In this document: one piece after another, positions 17,525 to 26,144 of the stretch
Position numbering within the stretch: position 1 is the stretch's first letter
Layout: every line of letters starts with the position of its first letter
Origin: Mycobacterium sp.
GTDB lineage: Bacteria > Actinomycetota > Actinomycetes > Mycobacteriales > Mycobacteriaceae
Direction: 5' to 3'
Assembly: GCF_004298145.1 (NCBI RefSeq)
Contig: NZ_SCRH01000015.1
Location: 124,001 to 188,000, forward strand
Length of the DNA stretch: 64,000 bases
Position numbers and translations under genes: made by a program
The notes under the pieces: generated by a model
The model's input: only the letters and a program-made list of their open reading frames with translations
The model's database searches: none
Told to the model about the DNA's origin: nothing

Positions 17525-18756
17525 CGCCGCCGCGCGCCGGCGACGAGACCCGCTGCCACATCGTCATTGTCGGCGCGGCGGCCGGCGCTCAGCGCGCCCG
17601 GGCCGCGTTGTCGGGCGCCGGGTTCACCGATCTGGTCCTGCTCGAGACACCCGGCCAGGAAGTCGTCAACTCGCGATTCGACGACGCCTCGGACACCTGG
17701 CTGTTGACCACGGCCGGTGGCGAGATCGTTCGGGCTGATGTCGTCGTCGCCGGCCGGGGCGTCTACGTCCCGTGGCTGCCGCGGATCGCCGGGCGCGACC
17801 AGTTTCGCGGCGAGTCGTTTCACGCCGCGGAGTGGGATCCGGGTTTTGACCCGTTCGGCAAACGCATCGCGATAATCGGCACCGACGCCGCGGCCGGCCA
17901 CCACCTCGGCCGGCTGATCCAAACCGCAACATCCGTCACCGTATTCGCCCGCGCACCGCGTCGAGTTGTCTTCGAGGTGCCGCTGTGGTCAACCCGCGCC
18001 AAACACTGGCTGCGCGGCCACATCCGCCCGGCCCGGCCGCGACCTTCGGTGGTGATCGCTTCGTCGGCGATCGAGGCGGTGACCGCGTCGGGCGTGCGCA
18101 CCGGCGACGGCGTCCACCACTGTGTCGACGCCATCATCTACGGCACCGGATTCTCGATTCCCGATCACATCGCCGATGAGACGCTGACCGGCGTGAGCGG
18201 GCTGCCCATCCGGCAGGCCTGGCACGACGGCATGGAGCCGTTCTGCGGGGTGGCGGTTCACGGATTTCCCAACTACTTCTTCATCACCGGACCCGATCCC
18301 GGCGCGCAAGCCCGCTACATCGTCGAGTGCCTCGAACTCATGAAGCGCACCGGCAGCGGCCGCATGGAGGTGCGCGCCAGCAGCCAGCAGGTCTTCAACG
18401 AACGTGCCCAACTGCAGGCGGCCGAACCCCCACCGGTGGCGTCCGCCTTCGACCTTTCGGCCACCGCGCCCGTCCGCGATGACACCTACGACGGCGCCGC
18501 CACGCTGGAGATCGCCGGGAACCGCCATCCCGTGCGGGTCCGGCTCACCGGTCATTTGGACCCGATCGACGGGCGCTACCACTGGCAGGGAACGCTGTTT
18601 GGTTCACCGTCGGGTGACGAACTCAAGCAGGCGCGGACTGCCACGCTGACGGTGGGTCAGCGCAGCGCGCCGGCGCGCATCGTCGAACGGACACCTTGGG
18701 GCACGCACTCGGTCGCCGGAGTGGGTGCCCCGCCCTACCCGCTGAGCGACGGGTGA
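17521..18756 (+). CDS. Flavoprotein monooxygenase-like protein with C-terminal DUF4873 (Rv0943c-like)
   Basis: A 411-residue protein starting at GTG 17521, overlapping the AurF-like stop by four bases. The N-terminal 300 residues have the two-dinucleotide layout of class B monooxygenases, but the fingerprints are altered: the FAD site reads IVGAAAGAQRA (residues 16-26) and the NADPH site reads IIGTDAAAGHH, each lacking the usual GxGxxG glycines. AIIYGTGF (near 205) fits the ATGxF motif of such flavoproteins. The last 90 residues (YDGAATLEIAG to the end) are the DUF4873 module. It may bind cofactor weakly or act as an electron-transfer or scaffold partner of the AurF-like oxygenase. Relation to Rv0943c is from genomic position. 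Confidence 0.8.
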   Translation: MTPPRAGDETRCHIVIVGAAAGAQRARAALSGAGFTDLVLLETPGQEVVNSRFDDASDTWLLTTAGGEIVRADVVVAGRGVYVPWLPRIAGRDQFRGESFHAAEWDPGFDPFGKRIAIIGTDAAAGHHLGRLIQTATSVTVFARAPRRVVFEVPLWSTRAKHWLRGHIRPARPRPSVVIASSAIEAVTASGVRTGDGVHHCVDAIIYGTGFSIPDHIADETLTGVSGLPIRQAWHDGMEPFCGVAVHGFPNYFFITGPDPGAQARYIVECLELMKRTGSGRMEVRASSQQVFNERAQLQAAEPPPVASAFDLSATAPVRDDTYDGAATLEIAGNRHPVRVRLTGHLDPIDGRYHWQGTLFGSPSGDELKQARTATLTVGQRSAPARIVERTPWGTHSVAGVGAPPYPLSDG

Positions 18757-19124
18757 ACTGGCACGAGCAGCGCTTCGCCGGCCGCCGCAACACCGCGAAC
18801 ACCGGTGCATTTCTGCAGGAAATGCGCCGTTTTTGGCCATACCAGAAAGTTTGGCCGCGCTCGCCGCGTGGTAACCCCGAGGAAAGCGCGTGCTAAGCAA
18901 TGAACTCCAGGGCGCGTTCGGGGCGGGCTGCGGATCGACGTCTCGGCGGGCGCGGAGGGGGGCGCATGATGTGTTCATTGCGGGTCTGCGGCATGGGTCC
19001 GGGGGACTCCCGATCGCGGCCTGCTGTTCCTCGGCGCGTTGAGGCCGGTCCACCGCGAACTAGACTTTTACCGTTGAGGGCGGATACTCAAGCAGTCGGC
19101 ACGGCAGAACACGAGGAGCGGGAA
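18757..19124. other. Intergenic region without a supported gene
   Basis: About 370 bp between the flavoprotein gene and the STAS/kinase gene. A 77-codon frame from 18900 reads into the small leader frame at 19125 but has no family look and is Arg/Gly-rich, as chance frames in GC-rich DNA are. GTTTGGCC at 18848 with GTGGTAAC about 20 bases on loosely resembles a SigF-type promoter (GTTT-N15-17-GGGTA), but it is 300 bp from the gene; I do not call it. Confidence 0.5.
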
Positions 19125-19157
19125 ATGCATCCGGACGTCCCGATTGAGCTGGGATGA
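19125..19157 (+). CDS. Ten-residue leader ORF coupled to the STAS/kinase gene
   Basis: MHPDVPIELG followed by TGA. AGGAG (19114-19118) stands six bases before its ATG, while the next gene has no Shine-Dalgarno sequence of its own. The TGA overlaps the ATG of the next gene (ATGA at 19154). This arrangement suggests that ribosomes reach the STAS/kinase start by re-initiation. No homologue known to me. Confidence 0.45.
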   Translation: MHPDVPIELG

Positions 19158-19918
19158 GCCCGGTGGCTGAGTCGGCCAGTTCGTTGGCCGTTGCGACGCG
19201 CACGGATGATTCGGTAGCCGTTCTGACCGTCGACGGTGTGCTTGACGCCAACAACTCCACCGCACTTCGCGACCGCCTCGTCAAGGCGACGTCGAACGAG
19301 GCCTCCGCCATTATCGTCAACGTCTCCGGGCTCAAGCTGAACGCCGAACCGGCGTGGTCGACCTTCCTGGGCGCCTACTGGCAGATCGGCGGCGCGCCCC
19401 ACGTTCCGATCGTGTTCGTCTGCACCAACCGGCGGGCCCGCGAGGCGATCACCCGCAGCGGTATCGCCCACTTCATGCCCGTGTATTCCAGCGAGAAGGC
19501 GGCGATCAAGGCGCTCGGCCAGAACAGTCGTCGCGCCAACCAGCGCGCCGATGCCCACCTGCCCGCCGACCTGACCAGCCTGCGCGAGTCGCGGCGCCTG
19601 GTCCGTGAGTGGCTCACCACGTGGTCGCAGGCCAAGCTCATCCCCGTCGCGCTGGTGGTCGTCAACGTGTTCGTGGAGAACGTGCTCGAACACACCGCCA
19701 GCGTTCCGCTGATGCGGATCGAGGCGCAGGGCACGACAGCGACCATCGCGGTGTCCGACGCCAGCAACACGCCCGCCGCGCGACTTCAGTCTCCGGCGAA
19801 GGGCATCGACGTGTCCGGCCTGGCGATCGTCGACGCCTTGTCACGCGCCTGGGGTAGCACGCCCACGTCGTCCGGGAAGACGGTGTGGGCGGTCATCGGC
19901 CCCGAGAACCAGCTTTAG
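19154..19918 (+). CDS. STAS-domain and HATPase (RsbW-like) fusion, anti-sigma regulatory protein (Rv0941c-like)
   Basis: A 254-residue fusion of an anti-sigma-antagonist fold and an anti-sigma kinase fold. The STAS part (about 12-110) shows AVLTVDGVLDANNSTALRDRLV and IIVNVSGLKLN; the usual phosphoacceptor Ser position is not clear (LKLNAEPAW in place of DSSG). The kinase part (about 140-254) has an N-box-like VVNVFVENVLEHTA, a weak G1 box VSDASNTPAAR and G2-like GIDVSGLAIVDAL. Such proteins act in partner-switching control of sigma factors; the target here is unknown. Start ATG 19154 is coupled to the leader ORF at 19125. Confidence 0.82.
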   Translation: MSPVAESASSLAVATRTDDSVAVLTVDGVLDANNSTALRDRLVKATSNEASAIIVNVSGLKLNAEPAWSTFLGAYWQIGGAPHVPIVFVCTNRRAREAITRSGIAHFMPVYSSEKAAIKALGQNSRRANQRADAHLPADLTSLRESRRLVREWLTTWSQAKLIPVALVVVNVFVENVLEHTASVPLMRIEAQGTTATIAVSDASNTPAARLQSPAKGIDVSGLAIVDALSRAWGSTPTSSGKTVWAVIGPENQL

Positions 19919-19966
19919 CGCGTTCCAACCAGTCCAGCCACACCAATCTGCCGGTTGTGCTGAAAC

Positions 19967-19980
19967 TAGAACACGTTCTA
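19967..19980. promoter_or_regulatory. KstR-type operator TAGAACACGTTCTA
   Basis: Identical over all 14 bases to the site at 647 and again placed before an LLM-class oxidoreductase. It ends 36 bp ahead of the GTG at 20017. The H37Rv orthologue Rv0940c is, as I recall, listed in the KstR regulon. Confidence 0.8.
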
Positions 19981-20016
19981 ATGTCGTGTGACGACCCCTT
20001 CAGGAAGGCAGATGAC

Positions 20017-20883
20017 GTGCGGTTTACCTACGCAGAGGCGATGACTGACTTTAGGTTCTACATCCCGCTGGCCAAGGCGGCCGAGGCGGCCGGCTACGAC
20101 GCCATGACGATCGCCGACAGCATCGCCTACCCCTTCGAGTCCGACTCGAAGTACCCCTACACGCCGGACGGCAACCGGGAGTTCCTGGACGGCAAGGAGT
20201 TCATCGAAACCTTTGTGCTCACATCGGCATTGGGTGCGGTCACCTCGAAGCTGCGCTTCAACTTCTTCGTCCTCAAGCTGCCCATCCGGCCACCGGCGTT
20301 GGTGGCCAAGCAAATCGGGTCGCTGGCAGCGATGACCGACAACCGGGTGGGTTTCGGCGTCGGTACCAGCCCGTGGCCCGAGGACTACGAATTGCTGGGA
20401 GTACCTTTCGCCAAGCGGGGCAAGCGGATGGATGAGTGCATCGAGATCATTCAGGGCCTGACCTCCGGTGACTACTTCGAATTCCACGGTGAGTTCTACG
20501 ACATTCCCAAGACCAAGATGACGCCGGCTCCGACCAAGCCCGTCCCGATCCTGATCGGCGGTCACGCCGACGCGGCGCTGCGGCGCGCGGCCCGCTTGGA
20601 CGGCTGGATGCACGGCGGCGGTGACCCCGAGGAACTCGATCACCTGCTTGCCAAGCTCAAGAAGTTCCGCGAGGAGGCAGGCAAGACCGGGCCGTTCGAG
20701 ATCCACGTCATCTCGGTCGATGCCTACACCGCCGACGGCATCAAACGGCTCGAGGACAAAGGCGTCACCGACGTCATCGTGGGCTTCCGCATCCCCTACA
20801 TCAAGGGAACTGACACCGAGCCGCTGGAGAACAAGATCCGCAATTTGGAGATGTTCGCGGAGAACGTGATCGCGAAGGTTTAG
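20017..20883 (+). CDS. LLM-class F420-dependent oxidoreductase (Rv0940c-like)
   Basis: A 288-residue TIM-barrel oxidoreductase. GTG 20017 is chosen: AGGAAGG lies eight bases ahead and the resulting VRFTYAEAMTDFRFYIPLAKA matches the expected N-terminus and length of Rv0940c; the ATG at 19981 would begin inside the operator region. Typical LLM features include ADSIAYPFESDSKYPY, GVGTSPWPEDYELLGVP, and PILIGGHADAALRRAARLDGWMHGG in parts. The substrate is unknown; the KstR-type site points to sterol or related lipid degradation. Closed by a hairpin at 20888. Confidence 0.9.
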   Translation: MRFTYAEAMTDFRFYIPLAKAAEAAGYDAMTIADSIAYPFESDSKYPYTPDGNREFLDGKEFIETFVLTSALGAVTSKLRFNFFVLKLPIRPPALVAKQIGSLAAMTDNRVGFGVGTSPWPEDYELLGVPFAKRGKRMDECIEIIQGLTSGDYFEFHGEFYDIPKTKMTPAPTKPVPILIGGHADAALRRAARLDGWMHGGGDPEELDHLLAKLKKFREEAGKTGPFEIHVISVDAYTADGIKRLEDKGVTDVIVGFRIPYIKGTDTEPLENKIRNLEMFAENVIAKV

Positions 20884-20887
20884 CGGG

Positions 20888-20910
20888 CCGCCACGATCGG
20901 GCCGTGGCGG
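20888..20910. terminator. Hairpin between convergent genes
   Basis: Perfect 8-bp stem CCGCCACG/CGTGGCGG with loop ATCGGGC, five bases after the oxidoreductase stop and 12 before the enoyl-CoA hydratase stop. It can act on both strands. No T-tract. Confidence 0.65.
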
Positions 20911-20921
20911 TCGCTATCTCG

Positions 20922-21728
20922 TCACAGCGGATCCCATCTCGGAGCACGCTTTTCCCGGTGCGCCAAGGCGGCCTCGACCGGGTTGTTGGTGAAACCGGTG
21001 AGGATCTGCGTGCGGTTCTCGATCTCGATGGCATGACGCAGGCTGGGGGCGTCCAGCGCCGCGTTGAGTCCAATCTTGGTCTGCCACACGCCATAAGCGT
21101 TGTTCTCGGTGATCGAGCGGGCCAGCTTGAGCGCGGCGGGCATCAGGTCGTCGGACGCGACCACCTCATGCACCAGCTTGATCCGATAGGCCTCGGCCGC
21201 GTCGATGATGCGACCCGTGAGCATGAGTTCGCGTGCCACGCCGGCGCCGACGATTTTCGGCAGCAGGTAACTGGTGCCCATGTCCATCGACGAGAAGCCG
21301 GCCTTGATGAATACCGAACCGAACCGGGCCCGATCCGAGGCGACCCGGATATCGCTCACCAACGAGAACGCCAGGCCACCTCCGACGGCGACACCGTTGA
21401 CCGCCGCGATCACCGGGATGTCCAGCTCGTAGATCCGGGTGTACAGGTTGGCCAGCCGGACCTGGGCATCGTAGTTTGCCTTGAACGCCGGGGTGGTCGG
21501 CTTGTTGCGCGTCCAGGGCTCGCCGGTGCCGCTCAAATCGGCCCCGGCGCAGAACCCGCGCCCGGCACCCGTCAGGATCGCCACCCTGAACTCGCCCGTG
21601 CTGAGCGCGTCCAAGGCGTCGTCGACGCCGCCGATCAACGATCCGTCGATGGCGTTGAGGCGCTCCGGCCGGTTCAGGGTGATGCAGGCGATGTTGTCCT
21701 CGAGAGTTTCCAGTTTGACTGAAGGCAT
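20922..21728 (-). CDS. Enoyl-CoA hydratase/isomerase family protein
   Basis: A 268-residue crotonase-fold protein. ATG 21728 gives MPSVKLETLEDNIACITLNRPERLNAI, the standard start of the family; the open frame further upstream is not conserved. The oxyanion-hole regions are GRGFCAGADLS near 65 and AVNGVAVGGGLAFSLVSDIRVAS near 110-130. One of the two usual hydratase glutamates is not evident (FIKAGFSSMDMGTSYLLP has no Glu in the second site), so an isomerase or other crotonase reaction is equally possible. Convergent with the Rv0940c-like gene. I know of no orthologue between Rv0939 and Rv0940c in H37Rv. Confidence 0.88.
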   Translation of the reverse strand: MPSVKLETLEDNIACITLNRPERLNAIDGSLIGGVDDALDALSTGEFRVAILTGAGRGFCAGADLSGTGEPWTRNKPTTPAFKANYDAQVRLANLYTRIYELDIPVIAAVNGVAVGGGLAFSLVSDIRVASDRARFGSVFIKAGFSSMDMGTSYLLPKIVGAGVARELMLTGRIIDAAEAYRIKLVHEVVASDDLMPAALKLARSITENNAYGVWQTKIGLNAALDAPSLRHAIEIENRTQILTGFTNNPVEAALAHREKRAPRWDPL

Positions 21729-21916
21729 ACCGAGACCGTAGGCGACCGATCGGGCATACCGTGGTTTGGCCACCCATGAAGGAGAAGCCACGGCACGAAC
21801 CGAAGGTGACACCTGGGACCTGGCCGCTGGTGCAAGACCTGACCGCGAAACTCTAACTGTTGACACCCCTTCTCGCGACCTGCCTTGGTAGTTGCAGTCT
21901 CGCGGCCGGCGGGCGG

Positions 21917-23860
21917 TCACGAGGACCGTTTGGCCAGCCACTCGGCCTGCATCACGAGCAGGGCCATGACCTCCAATTGCGGTGTCTCCGAGTCGAGTTC
22001 GCGGTATCGCTGATAGACGTTGACGACGACACGCTCGGCGTCCAGCCAGGTCGCGTACTCGCCGAGGTCGATGGTGTCGGCGGCCTCGGCCCACGACAGG
22101 CCCTCGGCGTAGGCGGCCTCGGCTTGTTCGGTGACGTGCACGAGATAGCCACGCACCGAACGGATTCCATCGGGATCGGTGACCGGGCCGTGGCCGGGTA
22201 TCACCGTCGGCGCATCCAGCGCGATCATCGCGTCACACGCCGCGATCCAGTTGGCGATCGGGCCGGCCCACACGATGGGCGTGCAGCCGATGAACAACAG
22301 GTCGCCGCCGAACAGCACCCCCGCGTCCGGCACGTGCACCACCGAGTCGGCGGCGGTGTGCGCGGGACCCAGATTCAGCACATCGATGCGTCGCCCGCCC
22401 ACCTCGACGGCGAGGTTGCGCTCGAACGTCTGGTCGGCGTTGCGCAACGTGATGTTGCTGAAGTCGAAGTGCCCGAAGCGTTCTCGCGTGTACGGAGTTG
22501 CGACCGGCCCAAGGTTGGCGGTTTGCGCCATGGCCAGCATCTCCGGTGCCATCCCGTGCTCGATCTCCTCGGCGGTGCCGCGTGCGGCGATGATCCGCAC
22601 CGAGGGATCGAGCAGTTGGTTGCCGTGCGTGTGGTCGCCGTTGGAGTGTGTGATCACCGCGTCGATGATCGGCGCGGTCACGGTGATCGGCTGCATCGCG
22701 GTGAGCATTTCGCGAGTCAACGCGAGGTCGAACAGGGTGTCCACCAGCAGGGAGGCGCCGTCGCCGGTGATCAGCCCGGCGTTGCTCCATCCATAGCCGC
22801 CATCGGGCAGCGTCCAGGCCCACACCCGGTCGGCGACCTCGTGCAGCCCGCGGGTGTAGGGCACCCGTGCGGGCGCCCGGTTGACCCGCCGCGGGGCGGG
22901 GGCGGTATCCGGGTTGGGACGGGCGGCCAACGGGTGGGGCGCGCCGCTCGCGCGGACGGTTTGCCGAGTCTCCCCGAGGCCTTCGACCTGGAGCGTGACG
23001 ACGTCGCCGTCGTGCAGCCAGCCCGGAAACGATTCCAGCGCCGCCGGATTGAGGTGCTCGACCAGCGTGCAGGTGGGCACCGTCCCGGAGCCGATGACGT
23101 CACCGGGCGCGAGGGTGACGCCGCGCGAGGCGTAGGAGATGACTTCGCCGAAGGTCCAGTCCATCTGGGCGGTCGATCCGGAACCGATGACGACGTCGTT
23201 GACCAGGGCGGTGACCCGAAGGTCCAGCCTGCCGTCCCGTCGATACGGCTCGAGCTCGTCGGGGGTCACCAGGTAGGGGCCCAGCGTGACCCCGCTGTCT
23301 TTGCCCTTGCCTTGCCCGATCCCTAGTTGACTCTCCATCTGCTGCAGATCGCGTGCGGACCAGTCGTTGAAGATGGTGTACCCGATGATCGCCCGTTCCG
23401 CCTGTTCGACGGTGAGATCCTTGCCACCGGATCCGATCACCGCGGCGATCTCCAATTCGAAGTCCTGCCAGGCGCTTCCGGGTGCCGTCGGGGCGTCGTC
23501 GTACGGACCCAAAATTGTTGCCGGGCAGGCGAAGTAAAACGCGGGTATCCGGTACCACGAGTCACCGAGCACCCGCCCGGCGCCCAGCGCGGCCTGGCAG
23601 TTGCGCATGTGGTCAAGAAAGCACAGGGAATCCCGGATCGACGGCGGGCGTGGGATCGGCGCCAGCAACCTCACCTCCGCCAGCGGGACGACCGCCGCCG
23701 GGGATCGCCGCGCATCCTCCCCGGCTCGCCGCAAGCCATCGGTACCACGTGCGACGAGATCGAGGAGCGTCGCGCCCGACGGCATTGCATGGATCGTGTC
23801 ACCCGAGAGGACGCCGACGCGTTCACCAACCGAATCATCTTGGTAAGTAACCCATTTCAC
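21917..23860 (-). CDS. Bifunctional FAH-domain and metallo-beta-lactamase-fold protein (Rv0939-like)
   Basis: A 647-residue fusion. The N-terminal half (about 1-320) is a fumarylacetoacetate hydrolase-type domain, with the metal-binding acid set in DFELEIAAVIG, FNDWSARDLQ and GKGKDSGVTLGPYLVT; such domains hydrate, isomerise or decarboxylate keto-acids. The C-terminal half (about 330-647) is an MBL fold whose metal motif reads THSNGDHTHGNQLL, i.e. HxNGDH as in cyclase/dehydrase-like members rather than HxHxDH, with PGHGPVTD later. The GTG start at 23860 overlaps the ligD stop (GTGA), so it is coupled to ligD. The link to end-joining repair, if any, is not known. Confidence 0.88.
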   Translation of the reverse strand: MKWVTYQDDSVGERVGVLSGDTIHAMPSGATLLDLVARGTDGLRRAGEDARRSPAAVVPLAEVRLLAPIPRPPSIRDSLCFLDHMRNCQAALGAGRVLGDSWYRIPAFYFACPATILGPYDDAPTAPGSAWQDFELEIAAVIGSGGKDLTVEQAERAIIGYTIFNDWSARDLQQMESQLGIGQGKGKDSGVTLGPYLVTPDELEPYRRDGRLDLRVTALVNDVVIGSGSTAQMDWTFGEVISYASRGVTLAPGDVIGSGTVPTCTLVEHLNPAALESFPGWLHDGDVVTLQVEGLGETRQTVRASGAPHPLAARPNPDTAPAPRRVNRAPARVPYTRGLHEVADRVWAWTLPDGGYGWSNAGLITGDGASLLVDTLFDLALTREMLTAMQPITVTAPIIDAVITHSNGDHTHGNQLLDPSVRIIAARGTAEEIEHGMAPEMLAMAQTANLGPVATPYTRERFGHFDFSNITLRNADQTFERNLAVEVGGRRIDVLNLGPAHTAADSVVHVPDAGVLFGGDLLFIGCTPIVWAGPIANWIAACDAMIALDAPTVIPGHGPVTDPDGIRSVRGYLVHVTEQAEAAYAEGLSWAEAADTIDLGEYATWLDAERVVVNVYQRYRELDSETPQLEVMALLVMQAEWLAKRSS

Positions 23861-26133
23861 TCTCGTACCACCTCACTTGCATCCTTGTCCGGCCGCAGCC
23901 CCCGCCAACTCGATTGGCGTAGCCGGTCATCCGGGGTCCACTCGCTGTAGCGCACCTCCCCCACCAGAACCGGCTCGACGAACGTCACACCCCTGGCTTC
24001 GCTGCTGGGAAGCGGCGGGGCGAAAGGGGATTCGTCGGTGTGCAGCTCCGCCAGCGTCCTCTTCAAATTGGTCAGGTCGCGTTCGGTGAACCCGGTCCCC
24101 ACGCGCCCGGCGAAACGCAGCCCGCCCGCGCCGGGAATGCCCATCAGCAGTGAACCGATGCCGCTGCTGCGTCCACCTGCACCGGCCTTCCAGCCGCCGA
24201 TGACGACTTCCTGGGTGTTCCAGTGCTTGTCCTTGATCCACGACGCCGAACGGCGGCCCGGTTGATAGGTGGAGTCGCGCTTCTTGGCGATCACACCCTC
24301 CCAGCCGCGCTCGCCGGAGTGCTCCAGCGCCTGTTTGCCGTCGCCGGGCAGCAGCTCGGGGACAATCAGGTTGCTGCCGGCGGCCAGCATTTCCAGCAGC
24401 TTTCGCCGATCCCGGTAGCGGGCCTTCAGCACCGAGCGGCCGTCGAGGTAAAGCAGGTCGAACGCCCAGAATTCGACCCGTGAGCCCCGACCACGGTTTT
24501 GCATCTCGTGGAAGTTGGGCACACCGGAGGAGTCCAGGACGACGGCCTCGCCGTCGAGCACCACATGATGCTCGGCGAGATCTTCTGCCAGCGAACGTAG
24601 TTCACGGTACTCCTGGGTGACTTCGCGGCCGCTCCGGGACCGTATCCGCAAGGTACCGTGGTCGGCCTCGATCAAAAGCCGGTAGCCATCCCATTTGCCC
24701 TCGAACGCCCACTGGCTGGCCTTCAGGGCCGACACCGAACCATGGGTGGCAAGCATGGGAGCGATCGTGTCGAAGTCGAAGACCTTCTGGTCCTTCATCC
24801 GGTGCGCCAGCCACTGGTCGCCGTTGGTTTGAATCAGCGCATAGCGTCCGGAAATCTTGCTGCCGTGCAGGTTGACGATGACCTCGTCGTCAAGGAACTT
24901 CTCGGCGTCGTAGGTTCCGGAGTCCCAGATGATCACCTTGCCGGCACCGTATTCGCCCTTGGGAATGACGCCTTCGAACCCGCCGTATTCCAGCGGGTGA
25001 TCCTCGGTATGCACCGCCAGGTGGTTTACCGACGTGGCTTCGGGCAGGTTCTTCGGCACCGCCCAGGACACCAGCACGCCGTCGCGTTCCAGCCGGAAGT
25101 CGTAGTGCAGCCGTCGGGCATGATGTTCTTGAATGACGAAGGTGTTCCCTTGCCCGGCAGCGGATTTCCCTGATTCTCCGGCGGGCACCGGCTCGGGGGT
25201 CTTCGACGCGTCGCGCATGCCGCGGTACTTGGTCAGCCGATCCCGGACCGGTGCTTGCTCGTCCAACGGCGCCAGCAGATCGCCGTCGCGCGCGACCCGA
25301 GCCAGTACTTCGTCATACCGCAGCTGGCACAGCGCCCGGTCGTCGAGTTCGTCCCAGGTGCGCGGCGCCGCGACGGTCGGCTTTTCGCGTCCGCGCAGCG
25401 AGTACGGCGCGATGGTCGTCTTCGAGCCGTTGTTCTGACTCCAGTCCAGAAAAACCTTCCCCGCCCGCAGGCTCTTGGTCATGGTCGACGTGACCAGCTT
25501 CGGCATCGTCTTTTCCAGCTGTTGCGCAACGCGTTTGGCCAACACCGTGGCGCCTTTGCTGCTCACCGGCTCCTGCAACGGCGCGTAGAGGTGCAGGCCC
25601 TTGCTGCCGCTGGTGAGCGGGAACGTGGTCAGCCCGATCCCGGCGATCAGCTCGCGGACGGCGCGCGCCACCTCGGCCATCTGGGCCATGGTCACGCGTT
25701 CGCCGGGGTCGAGGTCGAACACCAATCGAGTCGCCGGGCCGGGCTTGAGTTCTTCGGCCCGGCTGCGGGTCCACTCGGCGACGAACCGCCACTGCGGCAC
25801 GTGGACCTCCAGCGCCGCCTGTTGGGCGATCCAGGCCAGACCGTCGGGGTCGTCGATGATCGGATAGGTCGTCGTTCCGGATCGGTGGGTCACGCTGGCG
25901 CGCGGCAGCCAATCGGGCGCCGAGGCGGCCAGCTGCTTCTCGAAGAACGATTCCCGTTCGACGCCGTCGGGCCAGCGTTTGCGCGTGGCCGGACGCCCGG
26001 CGATGTGCGGGATCATCACCTCGGCGATCCGCGTGTAATAGTCGAAGACGTCGCTCTTGGTGGTTCCGGTGGCGGGATACAGCACTTTTTCGGCGTTGGT
26101 CAGCTTGACCCGCGGGCCCGCCGTCGAACTCAT
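23857..26133 (-). CDS. ligD: Multifunctional non-homologous end-joining DNA ligase LigD
   Basis: A 758-residue enzyme of bacterial end joining that acts with Ku on double-strand breaks. In the mycobacterial order: polymerase/primase domain (about 1-290) with catalytic VFDLDPGE; 3'-phosphoesterase/nuclease domain (about 325-450) with HHARRLHYDFRLERDG and AVHTEDHPLEY; ATP-dependent ligase domain (about 465-758) with the adenylated lysine in FEGKWDGYR and motif IV-like EGVIAKKRDSTY. Length and domain order match H37Rv Rv0938. Start ATG 26133 is only 11 bp from the divergent PfkB start, so the promoters must overlap or lie within the coding DNA. Confidence 0.96.
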   Translation of the reverse strand: MSSTAGPRVKLTNAEKVLYPATGTTKSDVFDYYTRIAEVMIPHIAGRPATRKRWPDGVERESFFEKQLAASAPDWLPRASVTHRSGTTTYPIIDDPDGLAWIAQQAALEVHVPQWRFVAEWTRSRAEELKPGPATRLVFDLDPGERVTMAQMAEVARAVRELIAGIGLTTFPLTSGSKGLHLYAPLQEPVSSKGATVLAKRVAQQLEKTMPKLVTSTMTKSLRAGKVFLDWSQNNGSKTTIAPYSLRGREKPTVAAPRTWDELDDRALCQLRYDEVLARVARDGDLLAPLDEQAPVRDRLTKYRGMRDASKTPEPVPAGESGKSAAGQGNTFVIQEHHARRLHYDFRLERDGVLVSWAVPKNLPEATSVNHLAVHTEDHPLEYGGFEGVIPKGEYGAGKVIIWDSGTYDAEKFLDDEVIVNLHGSKISGRYALIQTNGDQWLAHRMKDQKVFDFDTIAPMLATHGSVSALKASQWAFEGKWDGYRLLIEADHGTLRIRSRSGREVTQEYRELRSLAEDLAEHHVVLDGEAVVLDSSGVPNFHEMQNRGRGSRVEFWAFDLLYLDGRSVLKARYRDRRKLLEMLAAGSNLIVPELLPGDGKQALEHSGERGWEGVIAKKRDSTYQPGRRSASWIKDKHWNTQEVVIGGWKAGAGGRSSGIGSLLMGIPGAGGLRFAGRVGTGFTERDLTNLKRTLAELHTDESPFAPPLPSSEARGVTFVEPVLVGEVRYSEWTPDDRLRQSSWRGLRPDKDASEVVRE

Positions 26134-26144
26134 AAGGTGAGTCT

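Noticed and set aside
18900..19157. 85-codon frame ahead of the STAS/kinase gene
   Set aside because: Only its last ten codons have a ribosome site; the rest is Arg/Gly-rich with no family.
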